NCBI GenBank assembly: GCA_016713445.1
Contig: JADJPB010000010.1
Span: 62,001 to 126,000 of the forward strand
Direction of reading: 5' to 3'
Source of the DNA: Bacteroidota bacterium
Lineage (GTDB): Bacteria; Bacteroidota; Bacteroidia; AKYH767-A; OLB10
Length of the DNA stretch: 64,000 nucleotides
Part shown: positions 52,642-61,897 of the stretch, in pieces
Layout: every line of letters begins with the position of its first letter
Position numbering within the stretch: the first letter of the stretch is position 1
Position numbers and translations under genes: made by a program
Notes under the pieces: generated by a model
The model's input: the letters and a program-made list of their open reading frames with translations, nothing else
Told to the model about the DNA's origin: nothing
The model's database searches: none

Positions 52642-53283
52642 ATGAAAACATTAACAAAAGAAATCCAAGATTCGATCACGCCGATCATGGCTCTTGAATT
52701 ATTAAAAGCAGGAAATCAGCGATTCACCAATAACTTAAAAGTAAATCGCAATTTATTACAACAAGCCAACGAAACGTCAGACGGCCAGCATCCATTTGCG
52801 GTAATTTTGAGTTGCATCGATTCTCGCACCTCTGCGGAATTAATTTTTGACCAAGGGTTGGGAGATGTATTTAGTGTCCGTATTGCTGGGAATATTGTCA
52901 ATGAAGATATTTTGGGGAGTATGGAATTCGCCTGTAAAGTAGCGGGAGCTAAAATAATTGTTGTTTTAGGACACACTAAATGTGGTGCTGTAAAAGGAGC
53001 TTGCGATCATGTTGAAATGGGAAATCTTACTGCACTTCTCTCAAAGATTCGTCCCGCAGTGGACGATGAAACAACTGTAAAAGAGAATCGCAACTCAAGC
53101 AATGGTGATTTTGTAGAAAAAGTAGCTTCTATCAATGTGAAAAGAACCGTGAGATCTATCATGGAAAGAAGTCCTATCTTAAAAGAAATGATTGACAATG
53201 GCTCGATCGGAATCGTTGGCGGAAACTATGATGTTACTTCCGGAGAAGTGGAGTTTTATAGTGATGCAACGATTATAAAGTAA
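52642..53283 (+). CDS. Beta-class carbonic anhydrase
   Basis: 213 residues. The zinc site and active site of beta-carbonic anhydrase are present: Cys58-x-Asp60-x-Arg62 in ILSCIDSRTS and His111-x-x-Cys114 in GHTKCGAVKGA. VFSVRIAGNIVNEDILGSME lies between. It interconverts CO2 and bicarbonate, a useful partner for the SulP transporter directly upstream. The enzyme lacks a signal peptide and is cytoplasmic. A perfect 16-bp hairpin after the gene probably ends the operon. Confidence 0.93.
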   Translation: MKTLTKEIQDSITPIMALELLKAGNQRFTNNLKVNRNLLQQANETSDGQHPFAVILSCIDSRTSAELIFDQGLGDVFSVRIAGNIVNEDILGSMEFACKVAGAKIIVVLGHTKCGAVKGACDHVEMGNLTALLSKIRPAVDDETTVKENRNSSNGDFVEKVASINVKRTVRSIMERSPILKEMIDNGSIGIVGGNYDVTSGEVEFYSDATIIK

Positions 53284-53304
53284 TATTAGACAGATCAAAT
53301 AATA

Positions 53305-53342
53305 TAGAAAGCGCGACCAAATATCATTGGTCGCGCTTTCTA
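53305..53342 (+). terminator. Perfect hairpin after the carbonic anhydrase gene
   Basis: TAGAAAGCGCGACCAA and its exact reverse complement form a 16-bp stem with a six-base loop (ATATCA), starting 22 bases after the stop. A long T tract is lacking, but the stem is strong and AT pairs lie at its base. Confidence 0.75.
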
Positions 53343-53473
53343 ATTATACGAAGGCTGCGACCGCTCCATGATCCCATTATCCAACAGAGAAAAACAAAGT
53401 TTATAGTAGAATTGGAGCTGAAATAAAATAATTATTACTACTTTCATCCTTAAGAAAACAAACCATAAAAACA

Positions 53474-54286
53474 ATGATCGAGTTATTGAATTCTACGTTA
53501 TTCCAACTAGGGGATCATTCCATAAAAGTAATTTCGCTTTTATACATTTTTATTTACGCAATCTCTGTATTTGTTTTTTTACAAATTATCAAACGACTTA
53601 TTTATAGTACGAAGTCGAATGATTTAGCAAAGAAATTTGCCATCTATAGTTTATTAAAATATTTCATACTCGTTATCGCCATTGTCGTAGGGCTGGAATT
53701 AATGGGATTCAGTTTATCCGTTTTGGTCGCGGGATCAGCTGCGCTCTTAGTTGGAATAGGCTTAGGGCTTCAAAATTTATTTAGTGATTTTGTTTCTGGA
53801 ATAATTATTTTGGTAGATGGGTCCGTTAAAGTGGGTGATGTAATCGAAGTAAATGGGTTGGTGTGCCGAGTTCAAGAAATTAATTTAAGGACAACCACTG
53901 TTTTTACGCGATCCGAAAAATACATCATCTTACCGAACTCCGATTTAACGCGACTACAGCTCATCAATTGGACGCACAACAAAAAAGCATCCCGATTCGA
54001 TGTTACAGTGGGTGTTGATTATAATTCGGACATCAGGTTGGTCATGCAGTTAATGAAAGAGGCGGCAGTGGCTCAAGATAACATATTAAAAATTCCAGAG
54101 CCCTTTGTTCGTTTTGAAGAATATGGTGAATCGCGAATAAATTTTACTGTATACTTCTGGACTGAAAATGTTTTCAGAGTTGAAAATATTTTAAGCAACA
54201 CACGCATAAAAATATTTGAATTATTTAGAGAAAATAAAATTATTATTCCTTTTCCACAAAGAGTGGTGCAAATAACTAAATCATAA
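53474..54286 (+). CDS. MscS family mechanosensitive ion channel
   Basis: 270 residues. Two membrane helices (about 20-40 and 60-80) precede the pore-lining TM3 region GSAALLVGIGLGLQNLFSDF and the family motif VSGIIILVDGSVKVGDVIEV. A beta domain (VCRVQEINLRTTTVFTRSEK, YIILPNSDLTRLQLINWTH) and a C-terminal alpha-beta domain (RFDVTVGVDYNSDIRLVMQL) follow. MscS channels open on hypo-osmotic shock to release solutes. It lies after the carbonic anhydrase terminator on the same strand and is probably a separate unit. Confidence 0.9.
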   Translation: MIELLNSTLFQLGDHSIKVISLLYIFIYAISVFVFLQIIKRLIYSTKSNDLAKKFAIYSLLKYFILVIAIVVGLELMGFSLSVLVAGSAALLVGIGLGLQNLFSDFVSGIIILVDGSVKVGDVIEVNGLVCRVQEINLRTTTVFTRSEKYIILPNSDLTRLQLINWTHNKKASRFDVTVGVDYNSDIRLVMQLMKEAAVAQDNILKIPEPFVRFEEYGESRINFTVYFWTENVFRVENILSNTRIKIFELFRENKIIIPFPQRVVQITKS

Positions 54287-54297
54287 ACAAATGGCTT

Positions 54298-55845
54298 TTA
54301 TTTTATGCTATCGCTTACCTTTTGTAAATGATAAAGATCCTTTCTTCTATCTTTCAAATTTTTCACACTTCCATGATTATGTAACTCTGTGAGTAAGTCA
54401 ACATCCACATCAGATATCAAAATCATTTCTGTATTAGGAGTGGCTTCGGATTTAATTCCGTTGGTAGGAAAAGGGAAATCACAAGGGGTTAAAACCATCG
54501 ACTGTGCATACTGAATATCCATGTTGTGCACATTCGGTAAATTACCTACGCTTCCAGCGATGGCTACAAAACATTCGTTCTCGATGGCGCGTGCTTGAGC
54601 GCAATGACGTACGCGAGAAAATCCACTTTGAGTATCTGTTAAAAAGGGGACAAATAAAATATCCATTCCTTCGTCGGCCAATAATCGGCTCAACTCTGGA
54701 AACTCCACATCATAGCAAATCAAAATGCCTATTTTTCCACAATCTGTTTTAAAGGTTTTAAAATTACTACCACCTTTCAATCCCCAAATTCTTTCTTCGT
54801 CGGGCGTAACATGAATCTTTTCAAAACGTTCGGTGGAGCCATCGCGTCTACAGAGATAGCCAACATTATAAAGTTTTTCATCAATCAACTCGGGCATACT
54901 TCCTGTGATGATATTGATATTATAAGAAATCGATAAATTCGAAAATTCTTGAACGATCTCTTTGGTGTGCTCGGCTAACTTTCGAATTGCATCGGCCTCA
55001 CTAAGGTGATTGTATGCCGCCATCAAAGGCGCGTTAAAAAACTCGGGAAAGAGTGCGAAATCACTTTTATATCCGCTTAAAGAATCTACAAAGTAAGTTA
55101 CTTGCTCCATCAACTCTTCAATATTTTTGTAGGGTCTCATTTGCCATTGCACCAATCCCAAACGAATCACCGTCTTTGTTCTGACAGCTCTTCGACTTGG
55201 CTTCTCGTAATAAATATTATCCCATCTTAATAAAACAGCGAACTCTTTCGAAACAGTATCCCCTTCTAAATAGCCCTTCAAAATTTTCATGGGCTGGAAA
55301 TCATTCGACAATTGAAAATTCAATACTTGATCATGAATTTCTCGAAGCTTAACTTTTTTAATATACTCCTTCGGACTTAAGGTATCTGCATACTTATGAT
55401 AGTTTGGAATTCTTCCACCAAACAAAATCCCTTTCAAATTTAATTTTTCACAAAGCTCCTTTCTATAATCATATAAACGCCTACCTAACCTCAGTCCCCT
55501 AAAATCCGGGTGGACAAACACATCAATTCCATACAATATATCTCCATCGTATGTGTGTGTATCAAAAGTATAATTCCCTGTTATATCTCGATACGTATGG
55601 TTGATCTCAAACTTATCATAGTCAATAATGAGGGAGAGGGCACAGCCTGAAATTTTTCCATTTACTTTAATGACAACTTGCCCTTCGGGAAATTTCTCGA
55701 TAAGCGAAAGTATATGTGGCTCCTTCCAATACGAATTGGGCATTGTTTTGTAAGAACTAATCATTGCCTCTTTCAGCTCCTGATAGTCGGAGATCGTCAA
55801 AAAGTCGATCTTGATATTTTGAATGTCTTCTATTTTAAGGCTCAT
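54298..55845 (-). CDS. Fusion protein: GNAT acetyltransferase and carbon-nitrogen hydrolase
   Basis: 515 residues. The N-terminal 215 are a GNAT domain with the acetyl-CoA motif VHPDFRGLRLGRRLYDYRKE (111-130). The C-terminal 290 are a nitrilase-superfamily hydrolase with the Glu-Lys-Cys triad at Glu268 (FALFPEFF), Lys343 (EKIHVTPDE) and Cys377 (GILICYDVEFPE). Nitrilase-type enzymes hydrolyse amides or nitriles. The fused form is known in bacteria as a conserved but poorly characterised protein, so the joint substrate is unknown. The gene converges with MscS, only 11 bases away. Confidence 0.9.
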   Translation of the reverse strand: MSLKIEDIQNIKIDFLTISDYQELKEAMISSYKTMPNSYWKEPHILSLIEKFPEGQVVIKVNGKISGCALSLIIDYDKFEINHTYRDITGNYTFDTHTYDGDILYGIDVFVHPDFRGLRLGRRLYDYRKELCEKLNLKGILFGGRIPNYHKYADTLSPKEYIKKVKLREIHDQVLNFQLSNDFQPMKILKGYLEGDTVSKEFAVLLRWDNIYYEKPSRRAVRTKTVIRLGLVQWQMRPYKNIEELMEQVTYFVDSLSGYKSDFALFPEFFNAPLMAAYNHLSEADAIRKLAEHTKEIVQEFSNLSISYNINIITGSMPELIDEKLYNVGYLCRRDGSTERFEKIHVTPDEERIWGLKGGSNFKTFKTDCGKIGILICYDVEFPELSRLLADEGMDILFVPFLTDTQSGFSRVRHCAQARAIENECFVAIAGSVGNLPNVHNMDIQYAQSMVLTPCDFPFPTNGIKSEATPNTEMILISDVDVDLLTELHNHGSVKNLKDRRKDLYHLQKVSDSIK

Positions 55846-56010
55846 AAAAACTTTTTAAATGTTTCATTATGTTCATTTATTATACAGAAAAATAATGATG
55901 CAACCAAAGATACAAAAAATTCTTAAAATTTAATAGCTAAATCTCCATGAAAATTTAATTCAAGGGGCTAGAATTCATTCAATTCTTTTGAGAACCACTT
56001 CCCCTGATGT

Positions 56011-57249
56011 TTAGGAAATCTTTTGTTGAGAATTCGCAAGTTTGCCAATTGTCATTCCCTGAACTAATATGGAAAAGCATACGATGACGTAGGTGATGGT
56101 CACAAATAAATCTTTATTAGGGTCATTCGGAATTGAGAGCGCCAGCGCAATGGAAATTCCTCCACGCAGTCCTCCCCAAGTTAAAATCAACAAGGTCTTT
56201 CTTGTTATTTCTTCTTTCATTCGAATTATCATAGAAGGTACCCAAACTGAAATATAACGTGTGATTAAAACAATTCCAATAAGTATAAATGAAACTAATA
56301 TCATCACATGGTTAGTTTGAATGATTAATAATTCTAAACCCATCAACACGAATAATATTGCATTAAGTATTTCATCTAACAATTCCCAAAACTTATCAAC
56401 GTACTCTGCGGTAACCGAAGACATACCGAGCTCTTTACTCTTATTTCCAGTGACTAAACCCGCAACAACCATGGCTAAGGGACCTGAAACATGAATGTAA
56501 TGTGCAATGGTATATCCCCCCATTACAATTGCTAATGTGATCAACACCTCCACATGATAATGGTCAATGCTCGCAATGAGCTTATAGCCGATATATCCAA
56601 TACTAAATCCTAATAACAATCCACCTAAAGCTTCTTGTCCAAAAAGGATAGCGACATTACTTGGTTCAAAATTGACTCCGGGTTTTGTTAAATGTAAAAT
56701 TGTAATAAACACAACTACGGCGACGCCATCATTAAATAGTGACTCTCCGGCTATCTTTGTCTCTAATGATTTTGTAGTACCTACGCTCTTCAAAATTCCG
56801 AGTACAGCTATAGGATCAGTAGGTGATATGAGTGCGCCGAATAATAAGGCATTGATAATTTCTACTTGAAAGCCAAAATAGTTTAATAAATAAAAACTAG
56901 CATATCCAATTATAAAGGTACTCAACAATACACTGATCGTGGAGTAAAGCAAAATACTCAATCGCTCGGATTTTAAATCCTCATATTTAATGTGGATGGC
57001 ACCTGCGAAAAGCATGAAACTTAACATTCCTTCCAATAATAAATCACTAAAATCAATGTTCGAAATCTGACCCGTAACGGCTGCGGTGAAACTAGGTACA
57101 AACTTTCCAAATAGTAATATCATGAATGAAAATAACATGGATACTAACATAAGCCCAATGGCTGTTGGTAATTTTAAATACCGAAAGTTAATATAGGCAA
57201 ATCCTGCTGATAAAACAATCAATACAGAGAGGAGGTGGAAGAGATTCAT
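56011..57249 (-). CDS. CPA1 family sodium/proton antiporter
   Basis: 412 residues, about twelve hydrophobic segments. Family signatures are LLFGALISPTDPIAVLGILK and the ion-binding GESLFNDGVAVVVFITIL (conserved Asn-Asp), with GGLRGGISIALALSIP near the end. Unlike many CPA1 proteins it has no long cytoplasmic tail. It exchanges Na+ (or K+) for H+ across the inner membrane. The gene is 78 bases downstream of glnS on the same strand. Confidence 0.9.
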   Translation of the reverse strand: MNLFHLLSVLIVLSAGFAYINFRYLKLPTAIGLMLVSMLFSFMILLFGKFVPSFTAAVTGQISNIDFSDLLLEGMLSFMLFAGAIHIKYEDLKSERLSILLYSTISVLLSTFIIGYASFYLLNYFGFQVEIINALLFGALISPTDPIAVLGILKSVGTTKSLETKIAGESLFNDGVAVVVFITILHLTKPGVNFEPSNVAILFGQEALGGLLLGFSIGYIGYKLIASIDHYHVEVLITLAIVMGGYTIAHYIHVSGPLAMVVAGLVTGNKSKELGMSSVTAEYVDKFWELLDEILNAILFVLMGLELLIIQTNHVMILVSFILIGIVLITRYISVWVPSMIIRMKEEITRKTLLILTWGGLRGGISIALALSIPNDPNKDLFVTITYVIVCFSILVQGMTIGKLANSQQKIS

Positions 57250-57327
57250 TTTTACTTGTAACTTTTATACATCATTCATAAAATACAATTATTACTAAAA
57301 AATTATAGCTCTGATAGAACTGCCTTT

Positions 57328-58992
57328 CTATTTCCCTTTATCCTTACCCCAACTATCTTTCAAGGTTACCGTTCTATTGAATACTAAATTCTCTGTTGAG
57401 CTTTCCGTATCTGGTGTGAAATATCCTTTCCTCATAAATTGATAAAACATGCCCGGCTTTGATTCCTTAAGAGAAGGTTCCATCATTGCATTCTTAACGA
57501 TTGTCAAACTATCTGGATTGATGTATTCTTTAAAATCTCCTTCTTCGCTTGAAGGATCTTCTACATTAAATAATCTTTCATACAATCTTATCTCCGCAGG
57601 AACAGCGTGTAGTGCGCTCACCCAATGGATAACACCTTTTACTTGAAGTCCACTGGTATCTTGACCACTTTTGCTTTCTGGAACATAACGGGCACGGATT
57701 AACGAAACTTTTCCCTTTTCATCTTTTTCAAATCCGGTACACTCTACAATGAACGCACTTTTCAATCTCACCATCTTTCCAGGAGCTAATCTGAAAAATT
57801 TTTTCTCAGGCGTTTCCATGAAATCATCGGCTTCGATAAATAATTCTTTGCTGAATGGAATTTCTCTAGTGCCCGCATCTTCATCTTCGGTATTATTATC
57901 GGTAGTTAGCATTTCCGTTCTTCCATCCGGATAATTCTCGATAATCATCTTCAATGGATCAAGCACAGCCATCACACGAGTTGCTCTTTTGTTGAGATCC
58001 TCGCGAACACAAAATTCCAACAGTCCTACATCAATAATATTTTCTCTTCGCGCTACTCCCACTCGCTCTGCAAAATTGAGAATACTCTCGGGTGTATATC
58101 CTCGTCTTCGCAATGCGCTGATGGTGGGCATACGTGGATCATCCCAACCACTGACATGCTTTTCATTGACCAATTGCAATAACTTTCGTTTACTCATCAC
58201 CGTGTAATTCAAATTGAGGCGAGCAAACTCATACTGATGACTTGGAAATAATTGGAGTTTACTGATGAACCAATCATACAGTGGGCGATGCACTTCAAAT
58301 TCTAATGTACAGATAGAGTGAGTAATTTCTTCTATGGCATCACTTTGTCCGTGTGCAAAATCATACATTGGATAAATGCACCATTCGCTTCCAGTGCGAT
58401 GATGATCGGTATGTTTAATGCGATATAAAATGGGGTCACGGAAATGCATGTTCGGAGATGCCATGTCAATTCTGGCACGTAATACTTTTTCTCCATCTTT
58501 AAATTCACCCTGACGCATACGAGTAAATAAATCTAAGTTCTCGGCAACACTGCGTAAGCGAAAAGGACTTTCCGATCCCGGTGTTGTGGGAGTTCCTTTC
58601 GTCGCCGCAATCTCTTCTGCACTACTATCGTCTACATATGCCAAATTCATCTCAATAAGTCGAACCGCAAAATCATATAGCTTGGGAAAATAATCGGAAG
58701 CATAAAATTCATTTGACCATTCGAAGCCCAGCCATTTTATATCGGCCTTTATACTATCTACATATTCTGTTTCTTCCTTTTCAGGATTAGTATCATCAAA
58801 ACGCAAATTGGTTTTTCCGCCAAATTGTTTTGCGAGACCAAAGTTTACACAAATTGACTTGGAGTGTCCAATATGCAAATAACCATTGGGCTCCGGCGGG
58901 AAGCGAGTCAGTACTCGTCCTCCGTGTTTACCATTTTTAACGTCCTCTGCTATTATCTCGGCTAAGAAATTGGGGCCTTTTTCTGTACTCAT
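57328..58992 (-). CDS. glnS: Glutaminyl-tRNA synthetase
   Basis: 554 residues, near the usual length of 550. The class I HIGH motif is in FPPEPNGYLHIGHSKS (HIGH at 40-43), and the KMSKS equivalent is MSKRK at 266-270. The C-terminal anticodon-binding beta barrels (about 340-550) are present and the end is intact. It charges tRNA-Gln with glutamine. Presence of GlnRS means the direct route is used, without need of the transamidation pathway for glutamine. No frame problem is seen in this gene. Confidence 0.96.
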   Translation of the reverse strand: MSTEKGPNFLAEIIAEDVKNGKHGGRVLTRFPPEPNGYLHIGHSKSICVNFGLAKQFGGKTNLRFDDTNPEKEETEYVDSIKADIKWLGFEWSNEFYASDYFPKLYDFAVRLIEMNLAYVDDSSAEEIAATKGTPTTPGSESPFRLRSVAENLDLFTRMRQGEFKDGEKVLRARIDMASPNMHFRDPILYRIKHTDHHRTGSEWCIYPMYDFAHGQSDAIEEITHSICTLEFEVHRPLYDWFISKLQLFPSHQYEFARLNLNYTVMSKRKLLQLVNEKHVSGWDDPRMPTISALRRRGYTPESILNFAERVGVARRENIIDVGLLEFCVREDLNKRATRVMAVLDPLKMIIENYPDGRTEMLTTDNNTEDEDAGTREIPFSKELFIEADDFMETPEKKFFRLAPGKMVRLKSAFIVECTGFEKDEKGKVSLIRARYVPESKSGQDTSGLQVKGVIHWVSALHAVPAEIRLYERLFNVEDPSSEEGDFKEYINPDSLTIVKNAMMEPSLKESKPGMFYQFMRKGYFTPDTESSTENLVFNRTVTLKDSWGKDKGK

Positions 58993-59143
58993 AATGGCAC
59001 AAATTTACAATAATAGCGCATGGAATAATCTTCTAGTACAATATATTTTATTCCTAATCCCAAACTATACTAAATTACTTTATGGTTTGTATCTGAATCG
59101 GCATGTTCAAGGTGATTCGTCTCGACGATTAGGAGCTTACTTC

Positions 59144-60197
59144 TCGCTAAATTTTCTCGAGAAGGGCGCGGACGCTAAGTTTCTCGGACGATTTTCTCTT
59201 CGCTAAATTTTCTCGAGAAGGCGCGGACGCTAAGATTCTCGGACGATTTTCTCTTCGCTAAATTTTCTCGCAAAGGCGCAAAGGCGCTAAGCCATTCGCT
59301 TGCTTTGCTTTTCTCTTCGCTAAATTTTCTCGAGAAGGCGCGGACGCTAAGATTCTCGGACGATTTTCTCTTCGCTAAATTTTCTCGCAAAGGCGCTAAG
59401 CCATTCGCCTTCGCTTGCTTTTCTCTTCGCTAAATTTTCTCGAGAAGGCGCGGACGCTAAGTTTCTCGGACGATTTTCTCTTCGCTAAATTTTCTCGCAA
59501 TCCCGATAGCTATCGGGACGCTAAGCCATTCGCTTGCTTTTCTCTTCGCTAAATTTTCTCGAGAAGGCGTGGACGCTAAGTTTCTCGGACGATTTTCTCT
59601 TCGCTAAATTTTCTCGCAATCCCGATAGCTCTCGGGACGCTAAGCCATTCGCTTGCTTTTCTCTTCGCTAAATTTTCTCGAGAAGGCGCGGACGCTAAGA
59701 TTCTCGGACGATTTTCTCTTCGCTAAATTTTCTCGCAATCCCGATAGCTATCGGGACGCTAAGCCATTCGCTTTGCTTTTCTCTTCGCTAAATTTTCTCG
59801 AGAAGGCGTGGACGCTAAGATTCTCGGACGATTTTCTCTTCGCTAAATTTTCTCGCAAAGGCGCTAAGGCGCTAAGCCATTCGCTTGCTTTTCTCTTCGC
59901 TAAATTTTCTCGAGAAGGCGCGGACGCTAAGTTTCTCGGACGATTTTCTCTTCGCTAAATTTTCTCGAGAAGGCGCGGACGCTAAGATTCTCGGACGATT
60001 TTCTCTTCGCTAAATTTTCTCGCAAAGGCGCTAAGGCGCTAAGCCATTCGCTTGCTTTTCTCTTCGCTAAATTTTCTCGAGAAGGCGCGGACGCTAAGTT
60101 TCTCGGACGATTTTCTCTTCGCTAAATTTTCTCGCTAAGGCGCAGAGCAGCTAAGCCTTTCGCTTGCTTTTCTCTTCGCTAAATTTTCTCGAGAAGG
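59144..60197. repeat. Tandem repeat array, about nineteen units of 55-64 bp, two alternating unit types
   Basis: The array lies between glnS and gltX. Every unit begins CTTCGCTAAATTTTCTCG. Type A (55 bp) goes on GAGAAGGCGCGGACGCTAAG and ends in TTCTCGGACGATTTTCT. Type B (about 55-64 bp) goes on CAAAGGCGCTAAGCCATTCG and ends in CTTGCTTTTCT. They alternate A-B nearly throughout, giving a 112-bp higher-order unit with small variations, and A units follow one another at the first and near the last third. Three B units carry the palindrome TCCCGATAGCTATCGGGA or a one-base variant. Unit lengths are not multiples of three and reading frames in it shift, so no protein is encoded. Function unknown. 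Confidence 0.92.
59501..59756. repeat. Three palindromic inserts within B units of the repeat array
   Basis: Copies at 59501-59518 and 59739-59756 are the perfect 18-base palindrome TCCCGATAGCTATCGGGA. The copy at 59620-59637 has one changed base, giving AGCTCTCGGGA. Each replaces the AAGGCG stretch of a B unit at the same place. Similar palindromes occur dispersed in Bacteroidota genomes, which suggests one insertion followed by unit duplication. Confidence 0.8.
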
Positions 60198-60234
60198 AAG
60201 TTGTAATAAAGTAAAATGGATCGCAAGTAGGGAG

Positions 60235-61761
60235 CTAATAAGCACTTTGAAACCGATTAATTCTTTCGAAAACTTCGTGCTTCCCAAACAATTCCACCAT
60301 CCCAAATAAATCAACTCCGCTGCCTTGTCCACTCATGATCACACGAAATAATTGCAAGACCTCGCCCGGCTTAATTCCTTGGTCAATGGCTAGTTTTTCG
60401 AAGGCGGCTTTGGTTAATTCAGCAGTAAACTCGGGAACTGAAGAAAGTACATCAGGAAGGTTTTGTAAAAAGACTTTGGCTGAATCATTCCATCGTTTCG
60501 AAATTATTTTATCATCATACGATGTTGGTGCTTCAAAAAGATATTTCCCAGTTTCATAGAATTCATTTTCAAACTGCACCCTTTCTTTTAAAAGTTTCAC
60601 AGCTCCTGTTGCATAAGGCAATGTCGCTAATGGATGATTTGCTCCCAAAACAGTTTGCAATTCTTTATAGAAATGTTCTCCTAAGATAGCGCTGTCGGTA
60701 TTTCTTAATCGCTGCTCATTGAACCATTTTGCTTTGTCGGGATCAAAGCGAGCTCCAGACTTATGTACACGGTCGAATGAAAATGTTTTTACTAATTCAT
60801 CTAAAGTAAAAACTTCCTGCTCTGTTCCTGGATTCCATCCAAGTAATGCTAACATATTAATAAACGAATCGGCATAATATCCTTTCTCTCTATATCCGCT
60901 TGAAATTTCCCCTGTGATGGGATCTTTCCATTGCAAAGGGAATACGGGGAATCCTAAACGATCGCCATCGCGCTTACTTAATTTTCCATTTCCCTCGGGC
61001 TTCAATAGTAAAGGTAGATGGGCGTATTGAGGCATCGGAATTCCGAGCGATCGATAAATATAAATATGTGCAGGAGCGGAGGGCAACCATTCCTCGCCAC
61101 GAATAGCATGTGTTATCTCCATCAGTATATCATCCACGATATGCGCTAAGTGATACGTTGGCATTCCATCTGCTTTAATCAAAACCTTATCATCTACCAA
61201 TGAACTATCAAAAGAAACTTCGCCTCTTACCATATCCGTAAACGTTAGTGTTTCACCGGGCTGAATTTTGAGACGAATAACGTATGGTGTTCCTTGTTCT
61301 AAAAGATGTTGTGTCTCCTGCGATGCTAAGCTCAATGAATTTCTTAAATTCATTCTTGTTGTGGCATCATACTGCCATCCATGTACTCCTGCCGACTCTG
61401 CGTTCTTTCGTGCAATGTCCAAATCATCGGCACTATCAAATGCGTAATAGGCATTGCCACTTTCCAACAATCGCTTTGCATAATCCATATAAATGCCCTT
61501 CTGCTTTCGCTCGCTTTGTCGGTAAGGCTCATGGGGTCCACCATAACTTACACCTTCATCCGGAATGATTCCACACCATTTCAATGCTTCCAGAATATAC
61601 TCTTCTGCTCCCGGAACAAAACGATTTTGGTCGGTGTCTTCAATACGCAAAACGAACTGACCGTTATGTTGCTTAGCAAATAAATAAGCATAAAGTGCAG
61701 TGCGAACACCTCCCATGTGGAGAGGTCCTGTAGGTGAAGGAGCGAAACGAGTTCTGATCAT
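60235..61761 (-). CDS. gltX: Glutamyl-tRNA synthetase
   Basis: 508 residues. The class I motif HMGG is at 15-18 in APSPTGPLHMGGVRTA. The ATP motif KLSKRDG is at 260-266, and the family segments HLAHIVDDILMEITHAIRGE and NLP-containing helical C-terminus follow. It charges tRNA-Glu with glutamate, and the ATG at 61761 is the standard start. The gene ends 37 bases from the tandem repeat array. GluRS and GlnRS are closely related enzymes; both genes lie on the minus strand with the repeat between them. Confidence 0.95.
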   Translation of the reverse strand: MIRTRFAPSPTGPLHMGGVRTALYAYLFAKQHNGQFVLRIEDTDQNRFVPGAEEYILEALKWCGIIPDEGVSYGGPHEPYRQSERKQKGIYMDYAKRLLESGNAYYAFDSADDLDIARKNAESAGVHGWQYDATTRMNLRNSLSLASQETQHLLEQGTPYVIRLKIQPGETLTFTDMVRGEVSFDSSLVDDKVLIKADGMPTYHLAHIVDDILMEITHAIRGEEWLPSAPAHIYIYRSLGIPMPQYAHLPLLLKPEGNGKLSKRDGDRLGFPVFPLQWKDPITGEISSGYREKGYYADSFINMLALLGWNPGTEQEVFTLDELVKTFSFDRVHKSGARFDPDKAKWFNEQRLRNTDSAILGEHFYKELQTVLGANHPLATLPYATGAVKLLKERVQFENEFYETGKYLFEAPTSYDDKIISKRWNDSAKVFLQNLPDVLSSVPEFTAELTKAAFEKLAIDQGIKPGEVLQLFRVIMSGQGSGVDLFGMVELFGKHEVFERINRFQSAY

Positions 61762-61897
61762 TTTTTAGAATTGCTTAAAATATGAGAAGACAAAATTACA
61801 TAAACTTTATCTACTCTACGACAGGAAAACTACAAGATTAGCGTCTACAAAAAAGAGTCTGTTGAAGAAATAATCAAAGGCAAAATCACCCGTTTCC

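Noticed and set aside
59175..59390. Minus-strand ORF of 71 residues with repeated ENLSVRAFSRKFSEEK
   Set aside because: It is read from the tandem repeat array, whose units are not multiples of three; the repeated protein is only a by-product of the DNA repeat.
59653..59958. Plus-strand ORF of 101 residues with repeated SSLNFLEKA
   Set aside because: Same cause: lies wholly within the repeat array and has no family match or ribosome binding site.
59144..60197. CRISPR array
   Set aside because: Units are contiguous and nearly identical, with no unique spacers of constant length and no cas genes nearby.
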